A DNA stretch of 56,777 nt from Streptomyces sp. C10-9-1 (lineage in GTDB: Bacteria > Actinomycetota > Actinomycetes > Streptomycetales > Streptomycetaceae), in the NCBI RefSeq assembly GCF_024497955.1, contig NZ_JANHKP010000025.1, positions 1 to 56,777 of the forward strand, given 5' to 3'. Below the pieces are notes generated by a model that worked only from the letters and a program-made list of their open reading frames with translations, had not been told where the DNA came from and ran no database searches. This document shows, piece by piece, positions 33,622 to 42,153 of this stretch; the first letter of the stretch is position 1, and the number at the start of each line of letters is the position of its first letter. The position numbers and the translations under genes were made by a program.

Positions 33622-34070
33622 CAGGCGCCGGCGCCGCTCTCGACGCGCTTCTTCAGACCGGCCAGGGCGCGGTCGATGATGACCTTCTCCGCCTTGCGCT
33701 TGATCATGCCGAGCATGGGGATCTTGACGTCCACGGTGAGCTGGTAGGTGACCTCCGTGCGGTCGCCGCCGCCCGCGGGGGCGAGGCGGTAGGTGCCGTC
33801 GAGGGCCCGCAGCATCTGGGACTTCACCAGGGTCCAGCTGACCTCGTCGGCACCGTGCCAGGTGTAGGCGAGGGTGTGGTCGTCCTTGATGGCACCGGCG
33901 TCGAGGACCAGGCGGACCTGCTCGGCGCGGCCCTGGGCGTCGGAGGCGAGCACCTCGGCCTCCTTCACCTCGCCGGTCCACTCGGGGTAGCGGCCGAAGT
34001 CGGCGATCACGCCCATCACCTCGGCAGGAGGCGCATCGATCGTGATGCTCGAACTGGTGTGTTCCGCCAT
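33621..34070 (-). CDS. SRPBCC (START-like) lipid-binding family protein
   Basis: The 149-residue product has the polyketide cyclase/START-type fold: SSSITIDAPPAEVMGVIADFGRYPEWTGEVKEAEVL, then YTWHGADEVSWTLVKSQMLRALDGTYRL and the terminal helix KIPMLGMIKRKAEKVIIDRALAGLKKRVE. This fold makes a hydrophobic cavity for a lipid or aromatic ligand. Its coupling by a 4-bp overlap to an ArsA-like ATPase suggests an ATP-driven lipid-handling or chaperone module (inference). AAGGAG lies before the ATG, and TAGCCT (34122-34127) is a plausible -10 box. Confidence 0.88.
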   Translation of the reverse strand: MAEHTSSSITIDAPPAEVMGVIADFGRYPEWTGEVKEAEVLASDAQGRAEQVRLVLDAGAIKDDHTLAYTWHGADEVSWTLVKSQMLRALDGTYRLAPAGGGDRTEVTYQLTVDVKIPMLGMIKRKAEKVIIDRALAGLKKRVESGAGA

Positions 34071-34246
34071 CGCTGCGGCTCCTTGACAGTGCGGTGGTAC
34101 CGGGGGCGTGTGACGGGGTGCAGGCTATCGCGACCGCGCGGTCGCCCCGGCCCCCGGTCCACCGGGGCGGCGACCGGCCGGAGGGGCCGCGCGGCCGGGG
34201 CGGGGAAGCGGGCGGCGGGCCGGGAGCGGGACCCGGGAGGGGGCCC

Positions 34247-35023
34247 TCACCACTCCAGCGACCAGGGCCGCCCGGTGGAGGCGAAGTGGCCGACGTTGAC
34301 GCACTCGGTCGCCCCGACGCGCATCCGGCGGGCCAGCGGCTGGTGGACGTGGCCGAAGAGGGCGTAGCGCGGGCGGATGCGGTGGATCGCCTCCAGCAGC
34401 GCCCGGCTGCCGCGTTCGAAGCGCCGGGCGACCGTGTCGTACGTCAGCTCCGGCACGTCCGGCGGGATGTGCGAGCAGAGCACGTCCACCTCGCCGAGGG
34501 CCTCGACCTTGGCGGCGTACTCCTCGTCGGAGATCTCGTAGGGGGTGCGCATGGGAGTGGTGAGGCCGCCGCCGACGAAGCCGAAGACCCGGCCGCCGAT
34601 CTCGGCCCGCTGGCCGTCGAGGACGGTGGTGCCGGGCCGGGCGAACTCCGGCCACAGACGGGGGATGTCGACATTGCCGTAGGTGGCGTACGTCGGCGTG
34701 GGGAAGGCGGCGAACAGTTCCGCGTACTGCCGCCGGACGGCGGACTCGATGACCTCGGTGCGGTCGGCTCCGAGTTCCGCCCACAGCCGGCGGCCGAGGA
34801 CCCTGGCCTCCTCGAACCTGCGGGCCGTGCGCAGCTCCACGATCCGGTGGGCGTTCTCCACGCCGAACAGGTCCGGGAAGATGCCGCGCGAGTGGTCCGC
34901 GTAGTCGAGGAAGAGCACCAGGTCACCGAGGCAGAGCAGGGCGTCCGCCCCCTCGCCCGCGGTGGCCAGATCCTTGGCGTTGCCGTGCACGTCGCTGACC
35001 ACGTTGACTCGCATCCCTCGCAT
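34247..35023 (-). CDS. Calcineurin-like metallophosphoesterase
   Basis: The 258-residue enzyme shows dinuclear-metal phosphoesterase motifs: VNVVSDVHGN (Asp/His), LLCLGDLVLFLDY, TYGNVD (the GNHD box with Val in place of His), LCSHIPP and YALFGHVHQP. The altered GNHD box may change activity; the substrate (nucleotide, cyclic nucleotide or phosphoprotein) is unknown. ATG 35023 is preceded by TAGGCT at 6 nt and no ribosome-binding site, a leaderless pattern. A second ATG at 35014 is possible. The promoter region is shared with the divergent acyl-CoA ligase. Confidence 0.87.
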   Translation of the reverse strand: MRGMRVNVVSDVHGNAKDLATAGEGADALLCLGDLVLFLDYADHSRGIFPDLFGVENAHRIVELRTARRFEEARVLGRRLWAELGADRTEVIESAVRRQYAELFAAFPTPTYATYGNVDIPRLWPEFARPGTTVLDGQRAEIGGRVFGFVGGGLTTPMRTPYEISDEEYAAKVEALGEVDVLCSHIPPDVPELTYDTVARRFERGSRALLEAIHRIRPRYALFGHVHQPLARRMRVGATECVNVGHFASTGRPWSLEW

Positions 35024-35300
35024 GGCCGCCAGCCTACGAGGGCGCCACCGCCCTCCGACAGAGGCTTTCACCTGCGGTTACTCGGCCGCCATCGGAGAGT
35101 GGAATACTTCCCCCGAGGTCCGGCCGGGGCCGTGTGACGCGCGGAACATTGGCCGGGAACCCCTATCGAGAACCGACTACCGATGGGTAACGTCCGGGCA
35201 GTCCAGTCGTGCTCACCCCCACTGAGCACCTGCCCGACTGTGGACCGCAGCCGGCGCACCACAGAGCCGTGGCGCCGGAGCCCGATGAGGAGCAGCAGTC

Positions 35301-37097
35301 TTGCGCGAGTTCAGCCTTCCGGCCCTGTACGAGGTCCCCACGGACGGCAACCTGACGGATCTCATCCGCCGCAATGCCGCTCAGCATCCGGATGTGGCCG
35401 TCATGGGCCGCAAGGTCGCCGGAGTCTGGACCGACGTCACGGCCGTGCAGTTCCTGGCGGAGGTCCGTGCCGCGGCCAAGGGCCTGATCGCCGCGGGCAT
35501 CCGCCCGGGCGACCGGGTGGGCCTGATCTCCCGCACCCGCTACGAGTGGGTGCAGCTGGACTTCGCGATCTGGAGCGCCGGGGCGGTGACCGTGCCGGTG
35601 TACGAGACCAGCTCCGCCGAGCAGGTCTCCTGGATCCTCGGGGACTCGGGCGCCGTCGCCGTGCTGGTGGAGACCGAGGCGCACGCGGCCGCCGTGGAGT
35701 CGGTGCGCGGCAGCCTCCCGGAGCTGCGGCACGTCTGGGGGATCGACGCGGGGGCGGTCGGGGAGCTGACCGCGGCGGGCGCGGGGATCTCCGACGAGAC
35801 GGTCGACGAGCGCAGCTCCGCGGCCGGCGCGGACGACCCGGCGACCATCGTCTACACCTCAGGGACCACGGGCCGCCCCAAGGGGTGCGTCCTCACCCAC
35901 CGGGCGTTCTTCGCCGAGTGCGGCAACGTCGTGGAGCGGCTGAGGCCGCTGTTCCGCACGGGCGAGTGCTCGGTCCTGCTCTTCCTCCCCGCGGCGCACG
36001 TCTTCGGGCGGCTGGTCGAGGTCGCCTCGGTGATGGCGCCGATCAAGCTCGGGTGCGTCCCGGACATCAAGAACCTCACCGACGAGCTGGCCTCCTTCCG
36101 CCCCACGCTCATCCTTGGGGTGCCGCGCGTCTTCGAGAAGGTCTACAACGCGGCGCGCGCCAAGGCCCAGGCCGACGGCAAGGGCGCGATCTTCGACCGG
36201 GCCGCCCGCACGGCGATCGACTACAGCCGCGCGCTGGCGACCCCGTCCGGCCCCTCCCTCGGGCTGCGGATCCGGCACAAGGTCTTCGACAAGCTCGTCT
36301 TCGGCAAGCTGCGCGCGGTGCTCGGCGGCCGGGGCGAGTACGCGATCTCCGGCGGCGCGCCGCTCGGCGAGCGCCTCGGCCACTTCTTCCGCGGCATCGG
36401 TTTCACGGTCCTGGAGGGCTACGGGCTCACCGAGAGCTGTGCGGCCACCGCCTTCAACCCCTGGGACCGCCAGAAGATCGGCACGGTCGGCCAGCCGCTG
36501 CCCGGCTCGGTGGTGCGCATCGCCGACGACGGCGAGGTGCTGCTGCACGGCGAGCACCTGTTCTCGGGCTACTGGAACAACGAGGCGGCCACGGCCGAGG
36601 CGCTCACCGAGGGCTGGTTCCACACGGGGGACATCGGCACCCTCGACGAGGACGGCTACCTGTCCATCACGGGCCGCAAGAAGGAGATCCTGGTCACCGC
36701 GGGCGGCAAGAACGTGGCCCCCGCCGTGATCGAGGACCGCATCCGGGCGCACGCCCTGGTGGCGGAGTGCATGGTCGTCGGGGACGGCCGACCCTTCGTG
36801 GGCGCGCTGGTGACCCTGGACGAGGAGTTCCTGGCGCGCTGGGCCGCGGACAACGGCAAGCCCGCCGGCTCCACGGCCGCCTCGCTCCGCGAGGACCCGG
36901 AGCTGCTGGCGGAGGTCCAGCGGGCGGTGGACGACGGCAACGCGGCGGTGTCCAAGGCCGAGTCGGTGCGCAGGTTCCGCGTCCTGGCCGCGCAGTTCAC
37001 GGAGGAGGCGGGGCACATCACGCCCTCGCTGAAGCTGAAGCGGGCCATGGTGGCCAAGGACTTCGCGGACGAGATCGAGTCGATCTACGCCTCCTGA
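35301..37097 (+). CDS. Long-chain fatty acid-CoA ligase (FadD15-like)
   Basis: This 598-residue adenylate-forming enzyme activates fatty acids with ATP and CoA. The P-loop YTSGTTGRPKG, the core motif GYGLTESCA, the ATP-pocket WFHTGDIG and the C-terminal catalytic lysine region (ITGRKKEILVTAGGKN; later LKLKRAMVAKDF) are all present. It begins with TTG, set by TGAGGAG 8 nt upstream; no ATG or GTG fits better. It corresponds by position and type to mycobacterial FadD15 (Rv2187), beside PimB. It may feed the neighbouring acyltransferase-type enzymes (inference). Confidence 0.93.
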   Translation: MREFSLPALYEVPTDGNLTDLIRRNAAQHPDVAVMGRKVAGVWTDVTAVQFLAEVRAAAKGLIAAGIRPGDRVGLISRTRYEWVQLDFAIWSAGAVTVPVYETSSAEQVSWILGDSGAVAVLVETEAHAAAVESVRGSLPELRHVWGIDAGAVGELTAAGAGISDETVDERSSAAGADDPATIVYTSGTTGRPKGCVLTHRAFFAECGNVVERLRPLFRTGECSVLLFLPAAHVFGRLVEVASVMAPIKLGCVPDIKNLTDELASFRPTLILGVPRVFEKVYNAARAKAQADGKGAIFDRAARTAIDYSRALATPSGPSLGLRIRHKVFDKLVFGKLRAVLGGRGEYAISGGAPLGERLGHFFRGIGFTVLEGYGLTESCAATAFNPWDRQKIGTVGQPLPGSVVRIADDGEVLLHGEHLFSGYWNNEAATAEALTEGWFHTGDIGTLDEDGYLSITGRKKEILVTAGGKNVAPAVIEDRIRAHALVAECMVVGDGRPFVGALVTLDEEFLARWAADNGKPAGSTAASLREDPELLAEVQRAVDDGNAAVSKAESVRRFRVLAAQFTEEAGHITPSLKLKRAMVAKDFADEIESIYAS

Positions 37098-37116
37098 GCA
37101 CCCCGCAGCCCCTCAC

Positions 37117-37142
37117 GGCCCCGGCGGCTGGCCGCCGGGGCC
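37117..37142. terminator. Bidirectional hairpin between convergent genes
   Basis: GGCCCCGGCGGC and GCCGCCGGGGCC form a perfect 12-bp stem between the acyl-CoA ligase stop (37097) and the glycosyltransferase stop (37164), placed to end both transcripts. Confidence 0.8.
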
Positions 37143-37163
37143 CCGGCGTACCCGCGCCGGCCC

Positions 37164-38306
37164 CTACAGCAGCTCCTTGAGCCGCTCGGCCAGCAGGTCC
37201 CAGCGCCAGCGCTCCTCCACCCAGGCCCGGCCGCGCTCGCCCATGCGGCGGCGCAGCGCAGGGTCCTCCAGCAGGGCGGTGATCCGCTCGGCGGACTCCT
37301 CGGGGGCGTCCCCGCGCACCACCCAGCCCGTCTCGCCGTCGAGGACCGCGTCCGGCGCCCCGCCGGAGTCCCCCGCGACGACCGGCAGGCCGGTGGCCGA
37401 GGCCTCCAGGTAGACGATGCCGAGGCCCTCCACGTCCAGGCCCCCGCGCCGGGTGCGGCAGGGCATGGCGAAGACGTCACCCGCGCCGTAGTGGGCGGGC
37501 AGCTCCGTCCAGGGCACGGCGCCGGTGAAGCGCACGGAGCCGGCCACGCCCGTCTCCTCGGCGAGCCGGTGGAGCTCCCCGTCGTAGGGGCCCCCGCCGA
37601 CGATCAGCAGGACGGCGTCGGGGACGGCGGACAGCACGGCGGGCATCGCGCGGATGAGCGTGTCCTGGCCCTTGCGCGGGACCAGCCGCGACACGCACAC
37701 CACCACCGGGCGGTCGGCCAGGCCGAGCCGGGCGCGGACCTCGTCGCCCCCGGAGCCGGGGTGGAAGGTCTTCTCGTCGACGCCGGGCGGCAGCTGCACC
37801 ATCCGCCCGGCGGCCTCCGGGGTGAGCGCCGAGGCGATCCGCGTGCGCGTGTACTCGCCCAGGTAGGTGAGCGTGTCCGTGCCCTCGCCGATCCGCCGCA
37901 GCAGCCCGCGGGCGACCGGCAGCTGCGCCCAGCCCGCCTCGTGCCCGTGGGTCGTGGCGACGATCCGGCGGGCGCCCGCACGGCGCAGCGCGGGGGCCAT
38001 CAGGCCGAGCGGGGCCGCGGCGCCGAACCACACCGAGGTGCAGCCGTGCTCGCGCAGCAGCCCCGCGGCCCGGCGGGTGACCCGGGGCGTCGGCAGCAGC
38101 ATCGTGGCGCGGTCGCGGACGACGGTGAAGGGCTGCTCCTCGTCGAAGGCCCTGGTCGCCTCCGCGCCCTCCCGGCCCCGCTTCCAGGTGGAGGCGTAGA
38201 CGACGAGCCGCCCGGGCTCCAGGCGCAGGGCCATGTTGTGGAGGAACGCCTGGATGCCACCGGGCCGGGGCGGGAAGTCGTTGGTCACGATCAGGGTCTT
38301 GTCCAT
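37164..38306 (-). CDS. pimB: GT4 mannosyltransferase, PimB-like
   Basis: The 380-residue GT-B enzyme starts TLIVTNDFPPRPGGIQAFLHNMA, then FGAAAPLGLMAPALRRAGARRIVATTHGHEAGWAQLP. Its C-terminal donor domain has VVVCVSRLVPRKGQDTLIRAMP and the GLDVEGLGIVYLEASATGLPVV motif. These blocks match PimB' (Rv2188c), which adds the second mannose of phosphatidylinositol dimannoside from GDP-mannose at the inner membrane face. Streptomyces does make PIMs. ATG 38306 has TACTGT 8 nt upstream and no clear ribosome-binding site. It is divergent from a GT87 gene. Confidence 0.85.
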   Translation of the reverse strand: MDKTLIVTNDFPPRPGGIQAFLHNMALRLEPGRLVVYASTWKRGREGAEATRAFDEEQPFTVVRDRATMLLPTPRVTRRAAGLLREHGCTSVWFGAAAPLGLMAPALRRAGARRIVATTHGHEAGWAQLPVARGLLRRIGEGTDTLTYLGEYTRTRIASALTPEAAGRMVQLPPGVDEKTFHPGSGGDEVRARLGLADRPVVVCVSRLVPRKGQDTLIRAMPAVLSAVPDAVLLIVGGGPYDGELHRLAEETGVAGSVRFTGAVPWTELPAHYGAGDVFAMPCRTRRGGLDVEGLGIVYLEASATGLPVVAGDSGGAPDAVLDGETGWVVRGDAPEESAERITALLEDPALRRRMGERGRAWVEERWRWDLLAERLKELL

Positions 38307-38395
38307 CGCCGCCGACAGTACCGAACGCGTCCTCCCCGGTCCGCGGGGCCCCGCCCGGCATGATGGGCCGCGGACGGCGGCGCGAGGGGGACGGC

Positions 38396-39640
38396 ATGGC
38401 GAGGGCACCGGTCCCCGGCGGGGTGCTCGCGCCCGTCGTTTGGGCGGGGACCCGGGCCCTGCTGCTGCTGTGCGCGGCGGGGGTGCTCGTCCTGCCCGGT
38501 CCGGACGTCACGAGCGACGTCGACGTCATCTACCGCGGCTGGTACGGGGTGCTGAGCCGGGGCGCCTACCCGGCCGACGACGTCACCTGGCAGTACCCGC
38601 CCGGTGCGGCGCTCGCGATCCTCTCCCCCGGCCTGCTGCGCCCGCTGGACTACGTCGCGGCCTTCACCGTGCTGCTGCTCCTGTGCGACCTGGCGGTCCT
38701 GGTGCTGGTGCACCGCGCGGGCCTGCGGGCGGGCACCCGGCGCGGCACCTGGACGTGGGTGGTGGGGCTGCCCCTGCTGGGGCCGACCGCCTACACCCGC
38801 TACGACCTGATGGTCACCGCGGTCGCGGTGGCGGCGCTCACCGCGGGGGTGCGGCGGCCGCGGGCCATGGGGGCGCTGGCCGCGTTCGGGGCACTGGTGA
38901 AGGTGTGGCCCGCCCTGCTGCTGGTGGGCGTCCCCCGGGGGCGGGCGGCCCGCCGCTGCTTCACGGCGGCGCTGGTGGTGGCGGGGGCGGGCACGGCGGC
39001 GCTGGCGGCCGCGCTGCCGGGCGCGCTGGCCTTCGCCGCCTTCCAGCGGGACCGGGGGACGGAGGTGGAGTCGCTCGGGGCGCTGGTGTTCCACCTGGCA
39101 CGGCACGCCGGCTGGGAGGGCGAGGTGCTGCTGAACTACGGGTCGGTGGAGTTCGTGGGCCCGTACGTGGGGCTGGTGAGCGGGCTGGCGCTGGCGGCGG
39201 CGGCAGCCGCGGGGGCCTGGCTGGTCCTGTGGCGGCTGCGGGCGCGCGACTGGGGGCCCCAGGTGCCCGCGGACGCCGCCTTCGCGGCGGTGCTGCTGTT
39301 CACGGTCACCAGCCGGGTGCTCAGCCCCCAGTACCTGGTGTGGCTGGTGGGGCTGGCGGCGGTCTGCCTGGCGCACCCCCGGACGCGGATGGTGCGCCCG
39401 GCGCTGCTGGTACTGGCGGCGACCGGGGTGACGCTGCTGGAGTTCCCCGTCCTCTTCGCCCATGTGGTGGCCGGCGACGCCCTGGGCGTGTCGATGCTGG
39501 TGGTGCGCAACGGGCTGCTGGCGGCGGCCGCGCTGGGGGCCTGCCGGGGGCTGTGGCGGGCGACCTCGGCAGGGCGGGGCGGCGCCGGGGACGGGCTCAG
39601 CCGAGCCGCCCCCGCAGATGGTCGCGCCACTGCCCGGTGA
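38396..39640 (+). CDS. GT87 family polyprenyl-dependent glycosyltransferase
   Basis: This 414-residue membrane enzyme is of the GT-C type with about nine to ten hydrophobic helices. The first extracytoplasmic loop has the acidic catalytic segment TSDVDVIYRGWYGVLSRGAYPADDVTWQYPP. Later landmarks are LVKVWPALLL and SPQYLVWLVGLAA. GT87 members are polyprenyl-phosphate-mannose-dependent alpha-mannosyltransferases; the positional counterpart in mycobacteria is Rv2181. ATG 38396 has AGGGGG 5 nt upstream. The 3' end overlaps the convergent lipoprotein gene by 44 bp. Confidence 0.86.
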   Translation: MARAPVPGGVLAPVVWAGTRALLLLCAAGVLVLPGPDVTSDVDVIYRGWYGVLSRGAYPADDVTWQYPPGAALAILSPGLLRPLDYVAAFTVLLLLCDLAVLVLVHRAGLRAGTRRGTWTWVVGLPLLGPTAYTRYDLMVTAVAVAALTAGVRRPRAMGALAAFGALVKVWPALLLVGVPRGRAARRCFTAALVVAGAGTAALAAALPGALAFAAFQRDRGTEVESLGALVFHLARHAGWEGEVLLNYGSVEFVGPYVGLVSGLALAAAAAAGAWLVLWRLRARDWGPQVPADAAFAAVLLFTVTSRVLSPQYLVWLVGLAAVCLAHPRTRMVRPALLVLAATGVTLLEFPVLFAHVVAGDALGVSMLVVRNGLLAAAALGACRGLWRATSAGRGGAGDGLSRAAPADGRATAR

Positions 39641-40823
39641 ACGCCTCCAGGGTGGTGCCCAGCTCCCGGCGGAGCGCGTGCTCGACGGCGCCCTCCCGGT
39701 GCTCGGCGGCGCCGACGGTGCGGTAGAAGGCCGCCAGGCGGTCCTCCCCCCAGCGCTCGGCGATCAGTGTGCAGGCGAGGCGTCCTCCCTCGTAGGCGCG
39801 GGCGAGGGCGTCCGCGTCGCCGCCGAAGGCGAACTCCTCGTCCTCGGGCAGGGCCGCGGGCGTGCGCCCGGCCTGAACGGCCCGGTGCAGGGCGGGGGCG
39901 ATCTGCGCATCGGTGCGGTCCGAGCGGCGGTAGGCGACCCAGTCGGCGAAGCCCTCCGACAGCCACATGGGAGTGGCGGCGGAGGTGTCCGCGCGGGTGG
40001 CCACGTGGGTGGTCTCGTGGGTCAGCACCACCTGGCGCCCGAGGTCGCCGAGGAGTCCGTAGGCCTCGGGGTTGACGACGACGCGGTCGGCCGGGGCGCC
40101 GGCGCCGGTCTCGGCCGTGGTGACGGCCGCGATGCCCCGGTAGCTCGCGGAGGGCCCCCCGAGCAGCCGCCCCATGTCCTCCAGCGAGGCGGGGACGAGC
40201 ACCACGACCCGGCCGTCCCAGCTCCCGGGCCAGGCGTCCTCCACGGCGGGCACCGCCCGGTCGGCCACCCCGGCCAGTTCCCGCAGCCGCTCCCGGTCCT
40301 GCCCGACACCCAGCACCAGGCTGTCCGCGCCCCGCACGGCCCGTACCCCGCCCTGCTGCCAGAGCTGCTGGGCGGCGCCGGTGGCGGGCCGGTCGGCGGT
40401 GATGAGCCAGCGTCCGCCGCGCTCGGTCAGCTCCAGGACCCGGGAGGCGGTCATGGGCTCGGTGTCGTAGCCGTCGAGCCGGTAGTGCAGCTCGGCGTCG
40501 GCGACGGCCCTGCCGCCCTCGTGGCGCACGCCCGCGAGGCGGTACTCCCAGGTGCCCACGGGCACCTCGGCCAGCCGGTCGAACTCCTCGCCCTGCGCGG
40601 TGCGCAGCTGCCGGTCGCCGGGGGCGAGGGCCGCGAGGTAGCCGTCGCGGTCGCGGTCCAGGACGGCTTCCGCACGGGCGTCCAGGGTGCGCTGGATGCC
40701 CTCGGCCGCCGGGTCCAGCGGGGACGGGGCGGGAGAGCAGGCGGGCAGGAGCAGCAGCGCGGCGAGGCCGAGCCCCGCCGTGCCGCGGATCACCGCGCGC
40801 CGGACGCGCCCCTGACCTGCCAC
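39597..40823 (-). CDS. Lipoprotein with HExxH metallopeptidase domain
   Basis: The 408-residue protein has a basic N-terminus, a hydrophobic segment and a lipobox LPAC, so it should be lipid-anchored outside the membrane. The first ~120 residues form an SnoaL/NTF2-like domain pattern (IQRTLDARAEAVLDRDRDGYLAALAP...). The second part carries a gluzincin-like zinc site: HETTH, then the third ligand Glu in MWLSEGFADWVAYRR. Peptidase MA-type domains look like this; the substrate is unknown. It sits between PIM/mannan enzymes and peptidoglycan hydrolases, consistent with a cell-surface role. No maturation partner is seen. Confidence 0.82.
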   Translation of the reverse strand: MAGQGRVRRAVIRGTAGLGLAALLLLPACSPAPSPLDPAAEGIQRTLDARAEAVLDRDRDGYLAALAPGDRQLRTAQGEEFDRLAEVPVGTWEYRLAGVRHEGGRAVADAELHYRLDGYDTEPMTASRVLELTERGGRWLITADRPATGAAQQLWQQGGVRAVRGADSLVLGVGQDRERLRELAGVADRAVPAVEDAWPGSWDGRVVVLVPASLEDMGRLLGGPSASYRGIAAVTTAETGAGAPADRVVVNPEAYGLLGDLGRQVVLTHETTHVATRADTSAATPMWLSEGFADWVAYRRSDRTDAQIAPALHRAVQAGRTPAALPEDEEFAFGGDADALARAYEGGRLACTLIAERWGEDRLAAFYRTVGAAEHREGAVEHALRRELGTTLEAFTGQWRDHLRGRLG

Positions 40824-40864
40824 CCTGCCGATCGTACGGAACCGGCGGGGCGGGGGCCCGGTCC

Positions 40865-40893
40865 GCGGCCGGGCCCCGGCACGGCCCGGCCGC
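40865..40893 (-). terminator. Terminator of the first P60 gene
   Basis: GCGGCCGGGCC and GGCCCGGCCGC pair perfectly (11 bp, 7-nt loop) immediately after the stop codon. Confidence 0.7.
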
Positions 40894-41907
40894 TCAGACC
40901 CGGGTCACCGCGTGGACGGGCATCATGCCCACCGGGTCGTAGCGCACGGCCGCGCCCGGGTAGGGGGCGTGGACGACCTGCCCGTTGCCCATGTACATCC
41001 CGACGTGGCTGGCGTCGCCGCGATAGGTGACGATGTCGCCGGGCCGGGCCTCGGAGAGGGGGATGCGCCGCCCCGCGTTCGCCTGGCCCTGGGAGGTGCG
41101 GGGCAGTGCCACCCCGGCCTGGGCGTAGGACCACTGCACGAGGCCCGAGCAGTCGAAACCTGAGGGCCCGTTGGCACCCCACACGTACGGGCTGCCGACC
41201 GCGCCGCGGGCGGCCGCGGCGGCGGAGGAGGCGTGGCGGGACCCGGAGGCGAGGAGGACGGGCCCGGGCGCGCCGCCGTCCCGTCCGGAGCGCGAGGCGC
41301 GCTCGGCGGCCGGCAGCCGCTCCAGCAGCCGCCTCGCCTGTGCCAGCTTGCGTTCGACGCTGCGCTTGTGGCGGGCCACGGCCGAGCGGCTGCGCTCCAG
41401 CTCGGTCAGGTCGCGGGCCACCTCGGCCCGCTGCTGGTCCAGCGCGCGCTGCGCGTCCCGGAACTCCGCCAGGGTGCGGGAGTGGCGGTCGCCGAGCCGC
41501 TCCAGCGCGGCCGCCCGCTCCAGGTAGCTGTCCGGGTCGGAGGAGAGGAAGAGCTCCAGCGAGGGGTCGACTCCGGAGCGGTACTGCGCTCCGGCGACCG
41601 AACCGAGGGTGCGGCGCATCCCGTTGATGCGCTCCTGGCCGCGGGCGAGCCGGTCCCGGGCGCCCGAGACGCGCTCCCGGAGCCGCCCCGCGTCCTCGTC
41701 CGCCCGGTTGAAGCGCTCGGTGGCGCGCTCGGCCTCGGTGTAGAGGCGGTCGACCTCGGCACGGGTGGCCGCGGCCGTCTCCCGGGGCTCGGCGCCCGCG
41801 GGGGCGGAGGCCAGGGCGGCCGCGGCGGTGGCCGCCGCCGCGGACAGCACGGTGACCCGGGCGCTCGCTGCGAGACCGGTCTGTGAGGGTCGGCGGTGGG
41901 ACACCAC
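40894..41907 (-). CDS. NlpC/P60 (C40) peptidoglycan hydrolase, first paralogue
   Basis: This is a secreted endopeptidase of 337 residues. It has a signal peptide ending near ASAPAGAEP, a long coiled-coil region (about residues 45-210) and a C-terminal NlpC/P60 domain with the catalytic Cys in GFDCSGLVQWSYAQAG and His in SHVGMYMGNGQVVHAP. The GTG at 41907 is set by GGAAGGGAG 8 nt upstream; longer frames have no signal peptide. It is a paralogue of the next gene with the same layout. It lacks the ydaO-type leader and is separated from it by a hairpin, so its regulation is probably different. Confidence 0.92.
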   Translation of the reverse strand: MVSHRRPSQTGLAASARVTVLSAAAATAAAALASAPAGAEPRETAAATRAEVDRLYTEAERATERFNRADEDAGRLRERVSGARDRLARGQERINGMRRTLGSVAGAQYRSGVDPSLELFLSSDPDSYLERAAALERLGDRHSRTLAEFRDAQRALDQQRAEVARDLTELERSRSAVARHKRSVERKLAQARRLLERLPAAERASRSGRDGGAPGPVLLASGSRHASSAAAAARGAVGSPYVWGANGPSGFDCSGLVQWSYAQAGVALPRTSQGQANAGRRIPLSEARPGDIVTYRGDASHVGMYMGNGQVVHAPYPGAAVRYDPVGMMPVHAVTRV

Positions 41908-42020
41908 GGGCCGCGCTCCCTTCCGCACACGTCGCTGGGACGCAAGGACTGGGCATGTTGCGCGGCAGAGAGTAGCCGTGCCGTCACCCTGCGGCCAACG
42001 ACCGCCGCGGGCGCGCACGG

Positions 42021-42067
42021 TGACGCCCCGTCGACGGACCACAGGTCATCGGCGGGGCGGGGCGTCA
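42021..42067 (-). terminator. Candidate terminator between the P60 paralogues
   Basis: TGACGCCCCG and CGGGGCGTCA form a 10-bp stem with a 27-nt loop, 86 nt past the second P60 gene's stop. Confidence 0.5.
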
Positions 42068-42153
42068 GCGGGAGGGCGGCGGAATTCGCCCGTTCGGACG
42101 GGTCGCGCGCCGGCCGGGCCGAGGCGCCCGGGCCGGACGGCGCGGTGCCTGCG

